Shown here one piece after another: positions 28,844 to 37,358 of a DNA stretch of 64,000 nt. Under the pieces are notes generated by a model, which had not been told where the DNA came from, did no database searches, and was given only the letters and a program-made list of their open reading frames with translations. Within the stretch, counting starts at the first letter, position 1. Each line of letters begins with the position of its first letter. The stretch lies in the NCBI RefSeq assembly GCF_000418555.1, contig NZ_ATKM01000024.1:186001-250000 (forward strand). The letters run 5' to 3'. The translations under genes were made by a program, and so were the position numbers. Source of the stretch: Pseudomonas sp. P818. Lineage in GTDB: Bacteria; Pseudomonadota; Gammaproteobacteria; Pseudomonadales; Pseudomonadaceae.

Positions 28844-30343
28844 ATGTACCTCGGTATCGACTGCGGCACCCAGGGCACCAAGGCGCTGATACTGGATGCC
28901 GATAACGGCCAGGTGCTCGGCGCCGGCAGCGCCAGCCATACCCTGCAGAGCGGCGCCAACGGCCGCCGCGAACAGCAACCGCAGCAGTGGCTGGAAGCTT
29001 TCGAGCAGGCAACCCGACAGGCGCTGGCGGCAGCGGGTATCAGCGGCGAGCGGATTCTCGGCATTGGCGTGTCCGGCCAACAGCATGGCCTGGTGCTGCT
29101 CGACGAGAAGGGCGCGGTGCTGCGCCCGGCCAAGCTCTGGTGCGACACCGAATCGACCCCGGAAAACCAGCGCCTGCTCGATCATCTCGGCGGCGAGGCC
29201 GGCTCGCTACAGCGCCTGGGCGTGGCCATCGCGCCGGGCTATACGGTGTCCAAGCTGCTCTGGACCAAGGAGCAGCACCCCGATGTCTTCGCCCGCATCG
29301 CCCATATCCTGCTGCCGCACGACTACCTCAACCACTGGCTTACCGGCCGTGCCTGCAGCGAGTACGGCGACGCCTCCGGCTCGGGTTATTTCAACGTGCG
29401 CACACGCACTTGGGATCGCGAACTGCTGAACTTCATCGACCCCAGCGGGCGCCTTTGCAACGCGCTGCCGGAGCTGATCGAGTCGGATCAGCCGGTGGGC
29501 CGCATCCGCCCGCAGATCGCCCGGCGACTGGGTCTGAACCCGGACGCCGTGGTGGCCAGCGGCGGTGGCGACAACATGATGGGCGCCATCGGCACCGGCA
29601 ATATCCGCCCCGGCGCGATCACCATGAGCCTGGGCACCTCCGGCACGCTCTACGCCTACAGCGACCAGCCGACGGTGAGCCCGCACGCGCAGGTGGCTAC
29701 TTTCTGCTCGTCATCCGGCGGCTGGCTGCCGCTGATCTGCACCATGAACCTGACCAACGCCACCGGGCTGATCCAGCAGTTGCTGGAGCTGGATCTCCAC
29801 AGCTTCGGTGAGCTGGTCGAGCAATCGCCCATCGGCGCCGAGGGCCTGCTGTTGCTGCCGTTCTTCAATGGCGAACGGGTGCCGGCCCTGCCTAACGCAC
29901 GCGCCAGCCTGCTGGGCATGGACAGCGACAACCTGACCCGCGCCAATCTGTGCCGGGCGGTGCTCGAGGGCACCGCCTTCGGCCTGCGCTACGGCCTCGA
30001 CCTGCTGCGTGCCAGCGGCTTGCAGAGCGAGACCATCCGCCTGGTCGGCGGCGCGGCGAAGAGCCCGGTCTGGCGCCAGGTGATCGCCGATATCATGGGC
30101 ACGCCGCTGGTCTGCCCGCAGCACACCGAAGCCGCCGCACTGGGCGCCGCGATCCAGGCGGCCTGGTGTCTGACGCCCGCTGCGGATCGCCAGGCGCAGC
30201 TGACCGAACTGTGCGAACGTTGCGTACAGCTCGATGCCAGCACCCAGACGCAGCCGGACCCGGCTCGCACGACGCAGTATGAAATGGTCTATCAACGCTA
30301 TCGCGAGCAGGTCAGCCGGCTCGCCGAGGGCGCCTTGGCTTGA
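28844..30343 (+). CDS. mtlY: Xylulokinase
   Basis: A 499-residue FGGY-family kinase that phosphorylates D-xylulose made from arabitol by MtlD. The N-terminal phosphate-binding part is MYLGIDCGTQGTKALIL. The middle has GVSGQQHGLVLLD, and the second nucleotide-binding region has ASGGGDNMMGAIGTG and RLVGGAAKSPVWRQVIAD. It sits between mtlD and mtlZ with almost no spacing, as in P. fluorescens. Confidence 0.94.
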   Translation: MYLGIDCGTQGTKALILDADNGQVLGAGSASHTLQSGANGRREQQPQQWLEAFEQATRQALAAAGISGERILGIGVSGQQHGLVLLDEKGAVLRPAKLWCDTESTPENQRLLDHLGGEAGSLQRLGVAIAPGYTVSKLLWTKEQHPDVFARIAHILLPHDYLNHWLTGRACSEYGDASGSGYFNVRTRTWDRELLNFIDPSGRLCNALPELIESDQPVGRIRPQIARRLGLNPDAVVASGGGDNMMGAIGTGNIRPGAITMSLGTSGTLYAYSDQPTVSPHAQVATFCSSSGGWLPLICTMNLTNATGLIQQLLELDLHSFGELVEQSPIGAEGLLLLPFFNGERVPALPNARASLLGMDSDNLTRANLCRAVLEGTAFGLRYGLDLLRASGLQSETIRLVGGAAKSPVWRQVIADIMGTPLVCPQHTEAAALGAAIQAAWCLTPAADRQAQLTELCERCVQLDASTQTQPDPARTTQYEMVYQRYREQVSRLAEGALA

Positions 30344-30361
30344 TTCATTACGGAGACATAT

Positions 30362-31309
30362 ATGTACCTGGTCTGTGGCGAAGCACTGTTCGATGTGTTC
30401 ATCCAGAACGACGACGGGCGCAGCAACGAACTGGCCTTCAAGGCCATCGCCGGCGGCTCGCCATTCAACGTGGCGCTGGGCCTGAGACGCCTGGGCAGTG
30501 ATGCGGCGCTGTTCACCGGGATCTCCTCGGACAGCCTCGGCCAGCGCCTGCGCCAGGTGCTGCGTGAAGAAGGCGTGAGCGATGCCTACCTGATCGCCAG
30601 CGATGCGCCGACTACCCTGGCCATGGTCGGCCTGGACGCGGCCGGTTCGCCGCACTACAGCTTCCGCGGCGAGGGCTGCGCCGACCGCCAACTGCGCTCC
30701 GAGCACCTGCCGACCCTGGATGCGCGGGTACGCGGCCTGCACGTCGGTTCCTTCTCCCTGGTGGTGGAGCCGGTGGCCGAGACGCTGCTGACGCTGGTGC
30801 AGCGCGAGCATCAGCAACGCCTGGTCAGCCTCGATCCCAACGTGCGTCTCGGCCCCGCGCCGGATATCGCGCGCTGGCGCGAGCGCGTCGAAACCTTCGC
30901 CCGTTACGCACACCTGATCAAGGTCAGTGAGGAAGACCTGCAGTTGCTCTATCCCGAACGCGACCCGCAAGCGGTCGCGGCCAGCTGGCGCAACGAGCGC
31001 TGCCAACTGGTATTTCTCACCCACGGCAGCAAGGGCGCCAGCGTGCATAGCCGCCACGGCCAATGGTCGGCGCCGGCGATGGCCGTGACCACCCGCGACA
31101 CCGTCGGCGCTGGCGATACCTTCCAGGCCGCGCTGCTCAGCTACCTGGCCCGTCACGAGCTGGACAGCCCCGAGGCGCTGGCGAGCCTGAGCCGCGAGCA
31201 GATCGATGCCATGTTGCATCTGGCCATCGAGGCTGCCGCGCTGACCTGCGCCCGGGTCGGACCCGACCTGCCTTACCTGCACGAACTGGAGCGGCAAAGC
31301 GCGCGCTGA
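30362..31309 (+). CDS. mtlZ: Fructokinase, PfkB family
   Basis: A 315-residue ribokinase-type sugar kinase that phosphorylates fructose formed from mannitol. The N-terminal signature is AGGSPFNVALGLRRLGSDA, and the C-terminal signature TRDTVGAGDTFQAALLS contains the catalytic base Asp252. It is the last gene of the mtl operon. The start follows GGAGACATAT. No strong terminator was found in the 168 bases before the carbonic anhydrase gene. Confidence 0.94.
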   Translation: MYLVCGEALFDVFIQNDDGRSNELAFKAIAGGSPFNVALGLRRLGSDAALFTGISSDSLGQRLRQVLREEGVSDAYLIASDAPTTLAMVGLDAAGSPHYSFRGEGCADRQLRSEHLPTLDARVRGLHVGSFSLVVEPVAETLLTLVQREHQQRLVSLDPNVRLGPAPDIARWRERVETFARYAHLIKVSEEDLQLLYPERDPQAVAASWRNERCQLVFLTHGSKGASVHSRHGQWSAPAMAVTTRDTVGAGDTFQAALLSYLARHELDSPEALASLSREQIDAMLHLAIEAAALTCARVGPDLPYLHELERQSAR

Positions 31310-31477
31310 ACAATATGTAAGCTGCCCCGTCCAACGCCTGTATATCGCTGTTTGCCAGGCTGCATGGTCCTGCAGGTTGTCGCACGCCTCGGTGAAGGCG
31401 ACACTTGGGTGTGACTCTTGCCCAGCAGCGGCTGTCGTTCTAGCAGCGTATTTTCAGATAACCCAGAGATTCAGGGC

Positions 31478-32206
31478 ATGCCTTATAAACATCAGGTGAT
31501 TCCGCTTCAGACCCACGAAGGCAACGAAACCGCCGAGCAGGCGCTGCAGAGCATCGTCGATGGTTTCAAACGCTTTCGTCATGAGGTGTTTCCGCAGCAG
31601 GAAGAACTGTTCAAGAAGCTCGCCACCGCCCAGAACCCGCGCGCCATGTTCATCACCTGCGCCGACTCGCGCGTGGTGCCGGAACTGATCACCCAGAGCT
31701 CGCCCGGCGATCTGTTCGTCAACCGCAACGTCGGCAACGTGGTGCCGGCCTACGGGCAGATGATGGGCGGCGTGTCCACCGCCATCGAATACGCGGTGAT
31801 GGCCCTGGGCGTGCAGCACATCGTCATCTGCGGTCACTCCGACTGCGGCGCGATGAAGGCCGTGCTCAACCCGGCCTCGCTGGAAACCATGCCCACGGTC
31901 AAAGCCTGGCTGCGCCATGCCGAGGTCGCTCGTACCGTGGTGGCGGAGAACTGCAACTGCGGCAGCGACCAGGAAGCCCTGGCCGTGCTGACCGAAGAGA
32001 ACGTGGTAGCCCAGCTCGACCACCTGCGCACCCACCCTTCGGTGGCAGCCAAGCTGGCACGGGGTCAGCTGTTCATCCACGGCTGGGTGTACGACATCGA
32101 GACCAGCCAGATCAGGGCTTACGATGCCGAGTTGGGCAGCTTCCTGCCGCTCGATGGCGACAAGGTCCCGATGGCCACCCCCCGCGCGCGCTATCCGCAG
32201 GACTGA
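31478..32206 (+). CDS. Beta-class carbonic anhydrase
   Basis: A 242-residue zinc enzyme interconverting CO2 and bicarbonate. Zinc ligands and the catalytic dyad are clear: Cys61, Asp63 and Arg65 in TCADSRV, then His120 and Cys123 in CGHSDCGAM. The start at 31478 (MPYKHQVIPLQ) gives the usual length; an upstream extension is poor. Its neighbours are a bicarbonate-transporter-like pair and pyruvate carboxylase, which fits a role in bicarbonate supply. A REP palindrome lies 18 bases after the stop. Confidence 0.94.
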   Translation: MPYKHQVIPLQTHEGNETAEQALQSIVDGFKRFRHEVFPQQEELFKKLATAQNPRAMFITCADSRVVPELITQSSPGDLFVNRNVGNVVPAYGQMMGGVSTAIEYAVMALGVQHIVICGHSDCGAMKAVLNPASLETMPTVKAWLRHAEVARTVVAENCNCGSDQEALAVLTEENVVAQLDHLRTHPSVAAKLARGQLFIHGWVYDIETSQIRAYDAELGSFLPLDGDKVPMATPRARYPQD

Positions 32207-32223
32207 TACACAGGCTCGCGGCT

Positions 32224-32267
32224 AAAGCCCCTCCCACAAAACGCACCGTGAATGTGGGAGGGGCTTT
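32224..32267. repeat. REP palindrome after the carbonic anhydrase gene
   Basis: A perfect 15-bp inverted repeat, AAAGCCCCTCCCACA and its complement, with a 14-base loop. It can act as a bidirectional terminator between the convergent carbonic anhydrase and SbtB-like genes. Confidence 0.85.
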
Positions 32268-32374
32268 CGGCTCGGGCATCCTGCTTCGCTCTACCTCCTG
32301 CATCCATGCAGTCGTAGCCGCGACGCTCCTCCTGGAGCGCCACCGCCCAGGCGCTCCCCCTTCCTTGCTGCGCC

Positions 32375-32677
32375 TTAGAAGCGCTCCCCGCGCAGCACCT
32401 CCACCTGCGCCAGGTAGCAGACCATGGCGAAGTGGTCGTAGTAGCGCACCTGCAGATGCTCGGCGATGCGCTCGGCCAGCTCGCGGTTGCAGATGATTTC
32501 CAGGCGGATGTTGCCCTCGGTGTCCCAGCCGGCGCTGCGCACGCCACGGTGGCCGCGGCCGCGGGCGTCGGAAATGGTCCAGCCGGGTGCGCCCAGGGTT
32601 TCCAGATCGGCCAGCAGACGCTTTTCCAGCGCCGCCTCGCAGATCACGGTGAGCAGGGTGCGGTTATGTGCGTTCAT
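32375..32677 (-). CDS. PII-like regulatory protein (SbtB-like)
   Basis: A 100-residue protein with the length and alpha/beta pattern of PII-type trimers (LLTVICEAALEKRLLADLE, then IRLEIICNRELAERIAEHL). Its gene starts one base after the stop of an SbtA-family transporter, the usual arrangement of SbtB partners that gate bicarbonate uptake in response to adenine nucleotides. The classic PII T-loop uridylylation tyrosine is not obvious; the loop is GRGHRGVRSAGWDTEG. Assignment rests largely on the SbtA neighbour. Confidence 0.78.
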   Translation of the reverse strand: MNAHNRTLLTVICEAALEKRLLADLETLGAPGWTISDARGRGHRGVRSAGWDTEGNIRLEIICNRELAERIAEHLQVRYYDHFAMVCYLAQVEVLRGERF

Positions 32678-32678
32678 C

Positions 32679-33620
32679 TCAGAACCCCCAGGCAATCAGT
32701 CGTTCGGCCAGCGCCAGGTAAAGCGGAATGCCGATCAGGATATTGAAGGGGAAGGTTATCCCCAGCGAGGCCGTGAGCGACAGCGACGGATTGGCCTCGG
32801 GCAGGGCCAGGCGCATGGCCGCCGGCACCGCGATATAGGAGGCCGAGGCAGCCAGGGTCGCGAGCATCGCCGTGCCGCCCAGGCTCAGGCCCATGAAGCG
32901 CGCCAGCAAGGCACCGATCAGCGCACCGAGCAGCGGCATCAGCAGGGCGAAACCGGCCAGGCGCAGGCCAAACTGCTTCAGCGCACCGAGCTGACCGGAG
33001 GCGATCAGGCCCATCTCCAGCAGGAAGAACGCCAGCACCGGCTTGAACATGCTGGTGTACAGCGGCTCCAGCGGCTTGATCGCCTCCTTGCCGGCGATGG
33101 CGCCGATCACCAGACCGCCGAGCAGCAGCATGATGCTCTTGCCGAGAAAGATTTCGCGACCCAGTTCGCCCCAGTGGGTATCGCGGGTAATGCCCTTGGC
33201 CAGAACGATGCCGACCAGAATCGCCGGAATCTCCAAAATGGCGACGAACAGCGGCATATAGCTCTCGAACTCGATGCCCTTGGCCAGCATGTAGGCCACC
33301 ACCACGGCGAAGGTACCGGCGCTGACCGAGCCGTAGTGCGCGGCTACTGCCGCGGCATTGATGCGGTCGAAACGCAGGCCGCGCAGCAAGGTGAAAGCGA
33401 GGATCGGCAGCAGCACGCCCAGCGCCAGCACCAGTGCCGACTGACCGAGCAGCTGCAGGCTGGCCTGCTGTGCCAGCTCCACACCGCCGTGCAGACCGAT
33501 GGCCAGCAAAAGAATGATCGACAGCGTCTCGTACAGCGCGGCCGGCAGCTTCAGCTCACTCTTGAGCAGGCCGGCGACCAGGCCGAAGACGAAGAACAGC
33601 ACCACCGGATCCAGACCCAC
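32679..33620 (-). CDS. Sodium-dependent bicarbonate transporter family protein (SbtA-like)
   Basis: A 313-residue inner-membrane protein with about ten helices of the SbtA family (PF05982). Typical blocks are LLLAIGLHGGVELA near residue 40, AAHYGSVSAGTFAV near 93-106 and ATLAASASYIAVPAAMRLALP near 255-275. Cyanobacterial SbtA imports bicarbonate with sodium; here that activity is inferred. The start is the GTG at 33620, preceded by TGGAGG. It is coupled to the PII-like gene downstream. The next genes on this strand upstream encode pyruvate carboxylase, a bicarbonate-consuming enzyme. Confidence 0.87.
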   Translation of the reverse strand: MGLDPVVLFFVFGLVAGLLKSELKLPAALYETLSIILLLAIGLHGGVELAQQASLQLLGQSALVLALGVLLPILAFTLLRGLRFDRINAAAVAAHYGSVSAGTFAVVVAYMLAKGIEFESYMPLFVAILEIPAILVGIVLAKGITRDTHWGELGREIFLGKSIMLLLGGLVIGAIAGKEAIKPLEPLYTSMFKPVLAFFLLEMGLIASGQLGALKQFGLRLAGFALLMPLLGALIGALLARFMGLSLGGTAMLATLAASASYIAVPAAMRLALPEANPSLSLTASLGITFPFNILIGIPLYLALAERLIAWGF

Positions 33621-33847
33621 TTGGACTTACCTCCATCTGTTGCGTTAGCACGCGGTATACGGAACGCTCAGATTGACGCGCGATTCCATGGTTTAGCCAC
33701 TACTGCACGAGCGAAGGGAAAGGGCCATGCCCCGGCACAAGGCGGTGCTGATCGCCCTGCTTTGCCTCACCACGAAGGCGAAGCGCCGGGGCATGACCGG
33801 AAAGCTTAGCCGGCATGCCCGGCTTGGCCGCAAATGGCAGCCGCTGC
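33621..33847. other. Non-coding stretch between the SbtA-like gene and the pyruvate carboxylase terminators
   Basis: About 230 bases without a credible gene. It should hold the promoter of the minus-strand SbtA-like operon, but no clear -35/-10 pair could be singled out. Two terminators of pycB follow at 33848-33960. Confidence 0.5.
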
Positions 33848-33871
33848 AAAAAAAAGGAGCCTTGCGGCTCC
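33848..33871 (-). terminator. Second terminator downstream of pycB
   Basis: Reading on the minus strand, GGAGCC-GCAA-GGCTCC is followed by eight T. It is a compact, canonical Rho-independent terminator about 95 bases past the pycB stop. Confidence 0.88.
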
Positions 33872-33900
33872 GGGGACAACAGCGCGCCGTAGCGCAGAAT

Positions 33901-33960
33901 AAAAAAAGGAGCCCGGGTTATACGCCCCGTCAAACTTGCCCATCCAACAGGCCGGGCTCC
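33901..33960 (-). terminator. First terminator downstream of pycB
   Basis: Minus-strand stem GGAGCCCGG/CCGGGCTCC with a long loop of about 35 bases, followed by seven T. It begins 8 bases past the pycB stop. Together with the hairpin at 33848-33871 it forms a tandem terminator. Confidence 0.85.
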
Positions 33961-33967
33961 ATAGAGG

Positions 33968-35779
33968 TTAACCTTCGATTTCCACCAGGACTTCGCCCGG
34001 ATTGACGCGGTCGCCCTTGGCCACGTGAACGGCCTTGACGGTACCGGCAATCGGCGCCTGCACTTCGGTTTCCATCTTCATCGCTTCGGTGATCAGCACG
34101 GCCTGACCGGCCTTGACCTTGTCACCCTCCTTGACCAGCACATCGACGATGTTGCCCGGCATGGTGGTGGACACGTCGCCCGGTGCACCGGCCTGCTTGC
34201 GCTTGCCACCGCTGCCTGCGACGAAATCGTTGAGCGGCTCGAACACCACCTCTTCCGGCATGCCGTCGATGGACAGGTAGAAATGGCGCTTGCCGTCGCC
34301 CTTCACGCCGACACCGGTGATGTCCACGCGGTAGCTTTCGCCATGCACGTCGACCACGAACTCGGTCGGTACGCCTTCACCACCGACTGGCGCAGCCTTG
34401 CCCTGGCCATTCGGCATGGGCAGCAGCTCTTCCGGTTTGAGAGTGCCGGCCGCGCGCTCTTCGAGGAACTTGCGCCCGATGTCAGGGAACATGGCGAAGG
34501 TGAGCACGTCCTCTTCGGACTTGGCCAGGCTGCCGATCTCTTCACGCAGGCGCGCCAGCTCGGGTTTGAGCAGGTCGGCCGGGCGCACATCGATCACTTC
34601 CTCGCTGCCGATGGCCTGCTTGCGCAGCTGCTCGTCGACCTTGCCCGGTGCCTTGCCGTAGCGGCCCTGCAGGTAAAGCTTCACCTCGTTGGTGATGGTC
34701 TTGTAGCGTTCGCCGGCCAGCACGTTGAAGAACGCCTGGGTACCGACGATCTGCGAAGTCGGGGTCACCAGCGGCGGGAAGCCGAGATCGGCACGCACGC
34801 GCGGAATCTCTTCCAGCACTTCGTTCATGCGGTTCAGCGCGCCCTGCTCCTTGAGCTGGTTGGCCAGGTTGGAAATCATCCCGCCCGGCACCTGGTTGAC
34901 CTGCACGCGGGTGTCCACGCCGGTGAACTCGCTCTCGAACTGGTGGTACTTCTTGCGCACGGCATGGAAGTACATGCCGATTTCCTGAATCAGTTCCAGA
35001 TCCAGGCCGGTGTCGAACTCGCTGCCCTTGAGCGCGGCGACCATCGACTCGGTGCCCGGATGGCTGGTGCCCCAGGCCAGGCTGGAGATGGCGGTGTCGA
35101 TATGGTCGGCACCGGCTTCGATGGCCTTGAGCTGGCACATGGCGCCGAGACCGGCGGTGTCGTGGCTGTGGATGAATACCGGCAAATCGATCTCGGCCTT
35201 CAGCGCCTTGACCAGCTCGAAGGTGGCATAAGGCGTGAGCAGGCCGGCCATGTCCTTGATGGCGATGGAGTCGATGCCCATCGCCTGCATGGCCTTGGCC
35301 TGGGCGACGAAGGCCTCGTTGGTGTGCACCGGGCTGGTGGTGTAGGCGATGGTGCCCTGGGCGTGCTTGCCGGCAGCCTTGACCGCCTCGATGGCCACGC
35401 GCAGGTTACGCACATCGTTCATCGCATCGAAGATGCGGAACACGTCGATGCCGTTGACCGCAGCCTTGGCCACGAAGGCGCGCACCACGTCATCGCTATA
35501 GTGGCGGTAGCCGAGCAGGTTCTGCCCGCGCAGAAGCATCTGCAGGCGGGTGTTGGGCAGCGCGGCCTTGAGCTGGCGCAGGCGCTCCCAGGGGTCTTCC
35601 TTGAGGAAGCGCACGCAGGCGTCGAAGGTGGCCCCACCCCAGACTTCCAGCGACCAGTAGCCGACGCGATCGAGCTTGTCGCAGATCGGCAGCATGTCCT
35701 CGGTGCGCATGCGGGTCGCCAGCAGCGACTGGTGGGCATCGCGCAGGACGGTATCGGTAACGGTGATCTTCTTGCTCAT
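33968..35779 (-). CDS. pycB: Pyruvate carboxylase subunit B (carboxyltransferase and biotin carrier)
   Basis: A 603-residue subunit that transfers CO2 from biotin to pyruvate to make oxaloacetate. It has an HMGL-like barrel at the N-terminus (TVLRDAHQSLLATRMRTEDM, metal-binding HSHDTAGLG), a PYC/OADA domain and a C-terminal biotinyl domain with EAMKMETE, biotin-lysine Lys568. The same architecture occurs in oxaloacetate decarboxylase alpha, but pairing with the adjacent biotin carboxylase gene and the absence of beta/gamma subunits favour pyruvate carboxylase, as shown for the P. aeruginosa homologue. It lies 8 bases after pycA and ends in tandem terminators. Confidence 0.93.
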   Translation of the reverse strand: MSKKITVTDTVLRDAHQSLLATRMRTEDMLPICDKLDRVGYWSLEVWGGATFDACVRFLKEDPWERLRQLKAALPNTRLQMLLRGQNLLGYRHYSDDVVRAFVAKAAVNGIDVFRIFDAMNDVRNLRVAIEAVKAAGKHAQGTIAYTTSPVHTNEAFVAQAKAMQAMGIDSIAIKDMAGLLTPYATFELVKALKAEIDLPVFIHSHDTAGLGAMCQLKAIEAGADHIDTAISSLAWGTSHPGTESMVAALKGSEFDTGLDLELIQEIGMYFHAVRKKYHQFESEFTGVDTRVQVNQVPGGMISNLANQLKEQGALNRMNEVLEEIPRVRADLGFPPLVTPTSQIVGTQAFFNVLAGERYKTITNEVKLYLQGRYGKAPGKVDEQLRKQAIGSEEVIDVRPADLLKPELARLREEIGSLAKSEEDVLTFAMFPDIGRKFLEERAAGTLKPEELLPMPNGQGKAAPVGGEGVPTEFVVDVHGESYRVDITGVGVKGDGKRHFYLSIDGMPEEVVFEPLNDFVAGSGGKRKQAGAPGDVSTTMPGNIVDVLVKEGDKVKAGQAVLITEAMKMETEVQAPIAGTVKAVHVAKGDRVNPGEVLVEIEG

Positions 35780-35787
35780 GATGTCCC

Positions 35788-37203
35788 CTACAGGCCCGCG
35801 TGGGCAGCGATGGCGGTGGCGATGGCGATGGCCAGGTGCGACGGGTTGCGCTTGATCGAGTACTGGGTCAGTTCCGGGTGGCTTTCGACGAAGCTGGTAT
35901 TGAACTGGCCGCTACGGAATTCCGGATTACGCAGGATTTCCTGGTAATAGGGCGCGGTGGTGCGCACGCCCTGCACGCGCATGTCGTCCAGCGCGCGCAG
36001 GCCGCGGTCCATCGCCTCTTCCCAGGTCAGCGCCCAGACGATCAGCTTCAGGCACATCGAGTCGTAATAGGGCGGAATGGTGTAGCCGGTGTAGATCGCC
36101 GTGTCGGTACGCACACCGGGGCCGCCGGGCGCGTAGTAACGGGTGATCTTGCCGAACGAGGGCAGGAAGTTGTTCTTCGGGTCTTCGGCGTTGATGCGGA
36201 ACTGCAGGGCATAACCGCGATGGATGATGTCTTCCTGCTTGACTGACAGCGGCAGGCCACTGGCGATGCGGATCTGCTCGCGGACGATATCGATGCCGGT
36301 GATTTCCTCGGTGATGGTGTGCTCCACCTGCACCCGGGTGTTCATCTCCATGAAGTACACCTCGCCTTCGGCGAGCAGGAACTCCACGGTACCGGCGTTC
36401 TCGTAGCCCACGGCCTGCGCTGCACGCACGGCCAGGTCACCGATATAGGCGCGCTGCTCGGGGGTGAGCTGCGGGCTGGGGGCGATTTCGATCAGTTTCT
36501 GGTTACGGCGCTGGATCGAGCAATCGCGCTCGTACAGGTGCACGGTGTTGCCGAAGCTGTCAGCGAGGATCTGCGCCTCGATGTGCTTCGGGTTGACGAT
36601 GCATTTTTCCAGGAAGACTTCGGCGCTACCGAAGGCCTTGGTCGCCTCGGAGATTACCCGCGGGTAGGCCTGCTCCAGCTCCTCGCGGCTGTTACAGCGA
36701 CGAATGCCGCGACCACCACCACCGGAGGTGGCCTTGAGCATCACCGGGTAACCGATACGCTCGCCTTCGCGCAGGGCTTCGGCCAGGTCGGCGACGTTGC
36801 CTTCGGTGCCGGGGGTGCAGGGCACACCAGCGGCCATCATGCTGCGGCGCGCTTCGGTCTTGTCGCCCATGCGGCGGATAACTTCCGCGCTCGGGCCTAT
36901 GAATTTGATCCCGCGTTCGGCGCAGATCTCTGCAAGTTCGGCATTCTCGGATAGGAAACCGTAGCCGGGGTGCAGCGCATCGCAGCCGGTTTCCACCGCC
37001 AGATTGACCAGCTTGCGCGGGTTCAGGTAGCCGGCCAGCGGGTCTTCGCCAATGCTGTGCGCCTCGTCGGCACGCTTGACGTGCAACGCATGACGGTCGG
37101 CTTCGGAATAGATGGCCACCGAGCGGATGCCCATTTCGGCGCAGGCCCGCACGATGCGGACGGCAATCTCACCACGGTTGGCGATCAGTATTTTTCTTAT
37201 CAC
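35788..37203 (-). CDS. pycA: Pyruvate carboxylase subunit A (biotin carboxylase)
   Basis: A 471-residue ATP-dependent biotin carboxylase that charges the biotin on PycB with bicarbonate. The N-terminus is IRKILIANRGEIAVRIVRA, the ATP-grasp glycine loop is KATSGGGGRGIRR, and the active-site block is MEMNTRVQVEHTITE. The C-terminus IKRNPSHLAIAIATA differs from acetyl-CoA carboxylase AccC. The start is the GTG at 37203, preceded by TGAGGATT; an upstream extension lacks family similarity. It is divergent from the LysR gene pycR with 155 bases between them. Confidence 0.93.
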   Translation of the reverse strand: MIRKILIANRGEIAVRIVRACAEMGIRSVAIYSEADRHALHVKRADEAHSIGEDPLAGYLNPRKLVNLAVETGCDALHPGYGFLSENAELAEICAERGIKFIGPSAEVIRRMGDKTEARRSMMAAGVPCTPGTEGNVADLAEALREGERIGYPVMLKATSGGGGRGIRRCNSREELEQAYPRVISEATKAFGSAEVFLEKCIVNPKHIEAQILADSFGNTVHLYERDCSIQRRNQKLIEIAPSPQLTPEQRAYIGDLAVRAAQAVGYENAGTVEFLLAEGEVYFMEMNTRVQVEHTITEEITGIDIVREQIRIASGLPLSVKQEDIIHRGYALQFRINAEDPKNNFLPSFGKITRYYAPGGPGVRTDTAIYTGYTIPPYYDSMCLKLIVWALTWEEAMDRGLRALDDMRVQGVRTTAPYYQEILRNPEFRSGQFNTSFVESHPELTQYSIKRNPSHLAIAIATAIAAHAGL

Positions 37204-37316
37204 GATCCAATCCTCAGCGCAGAGCTGCAAGGGACGCTGCAACAGTTGGTTGCAAAACGTGGTGAAACCCTATCCGGCTATACGAATTAACCAAAATGAA
37301 TAATTATTTGATCGTT

Positions 37317-37334
37317 CATAAGTAATTACTTATG
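37317..37334. promoter_or_regulatory. Perfect 18-bp palindrome in the pycA-pycR intergenic region
   Basis: CATAAGTAATTACTTATG is fully self-complementary and lies in an AT-rich stretch 25 bases before the pycR start. Its ATAA-N8-TTAT pattern is that of a LysR-type recognition site, so PycR autoregulation and pycAB control are likely. Confidence 0.65.
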
Positions 37335-37358
37335 CATTGACCGAACGAGGATGAAACC

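Noticed and set aside
34025..35947. Plus-strand reading frame of 640 codons opposite pycB
   Set aside because: Antisense shadow of a conserved gene; composition is His/Gly/Leu-biased and shows no family features.
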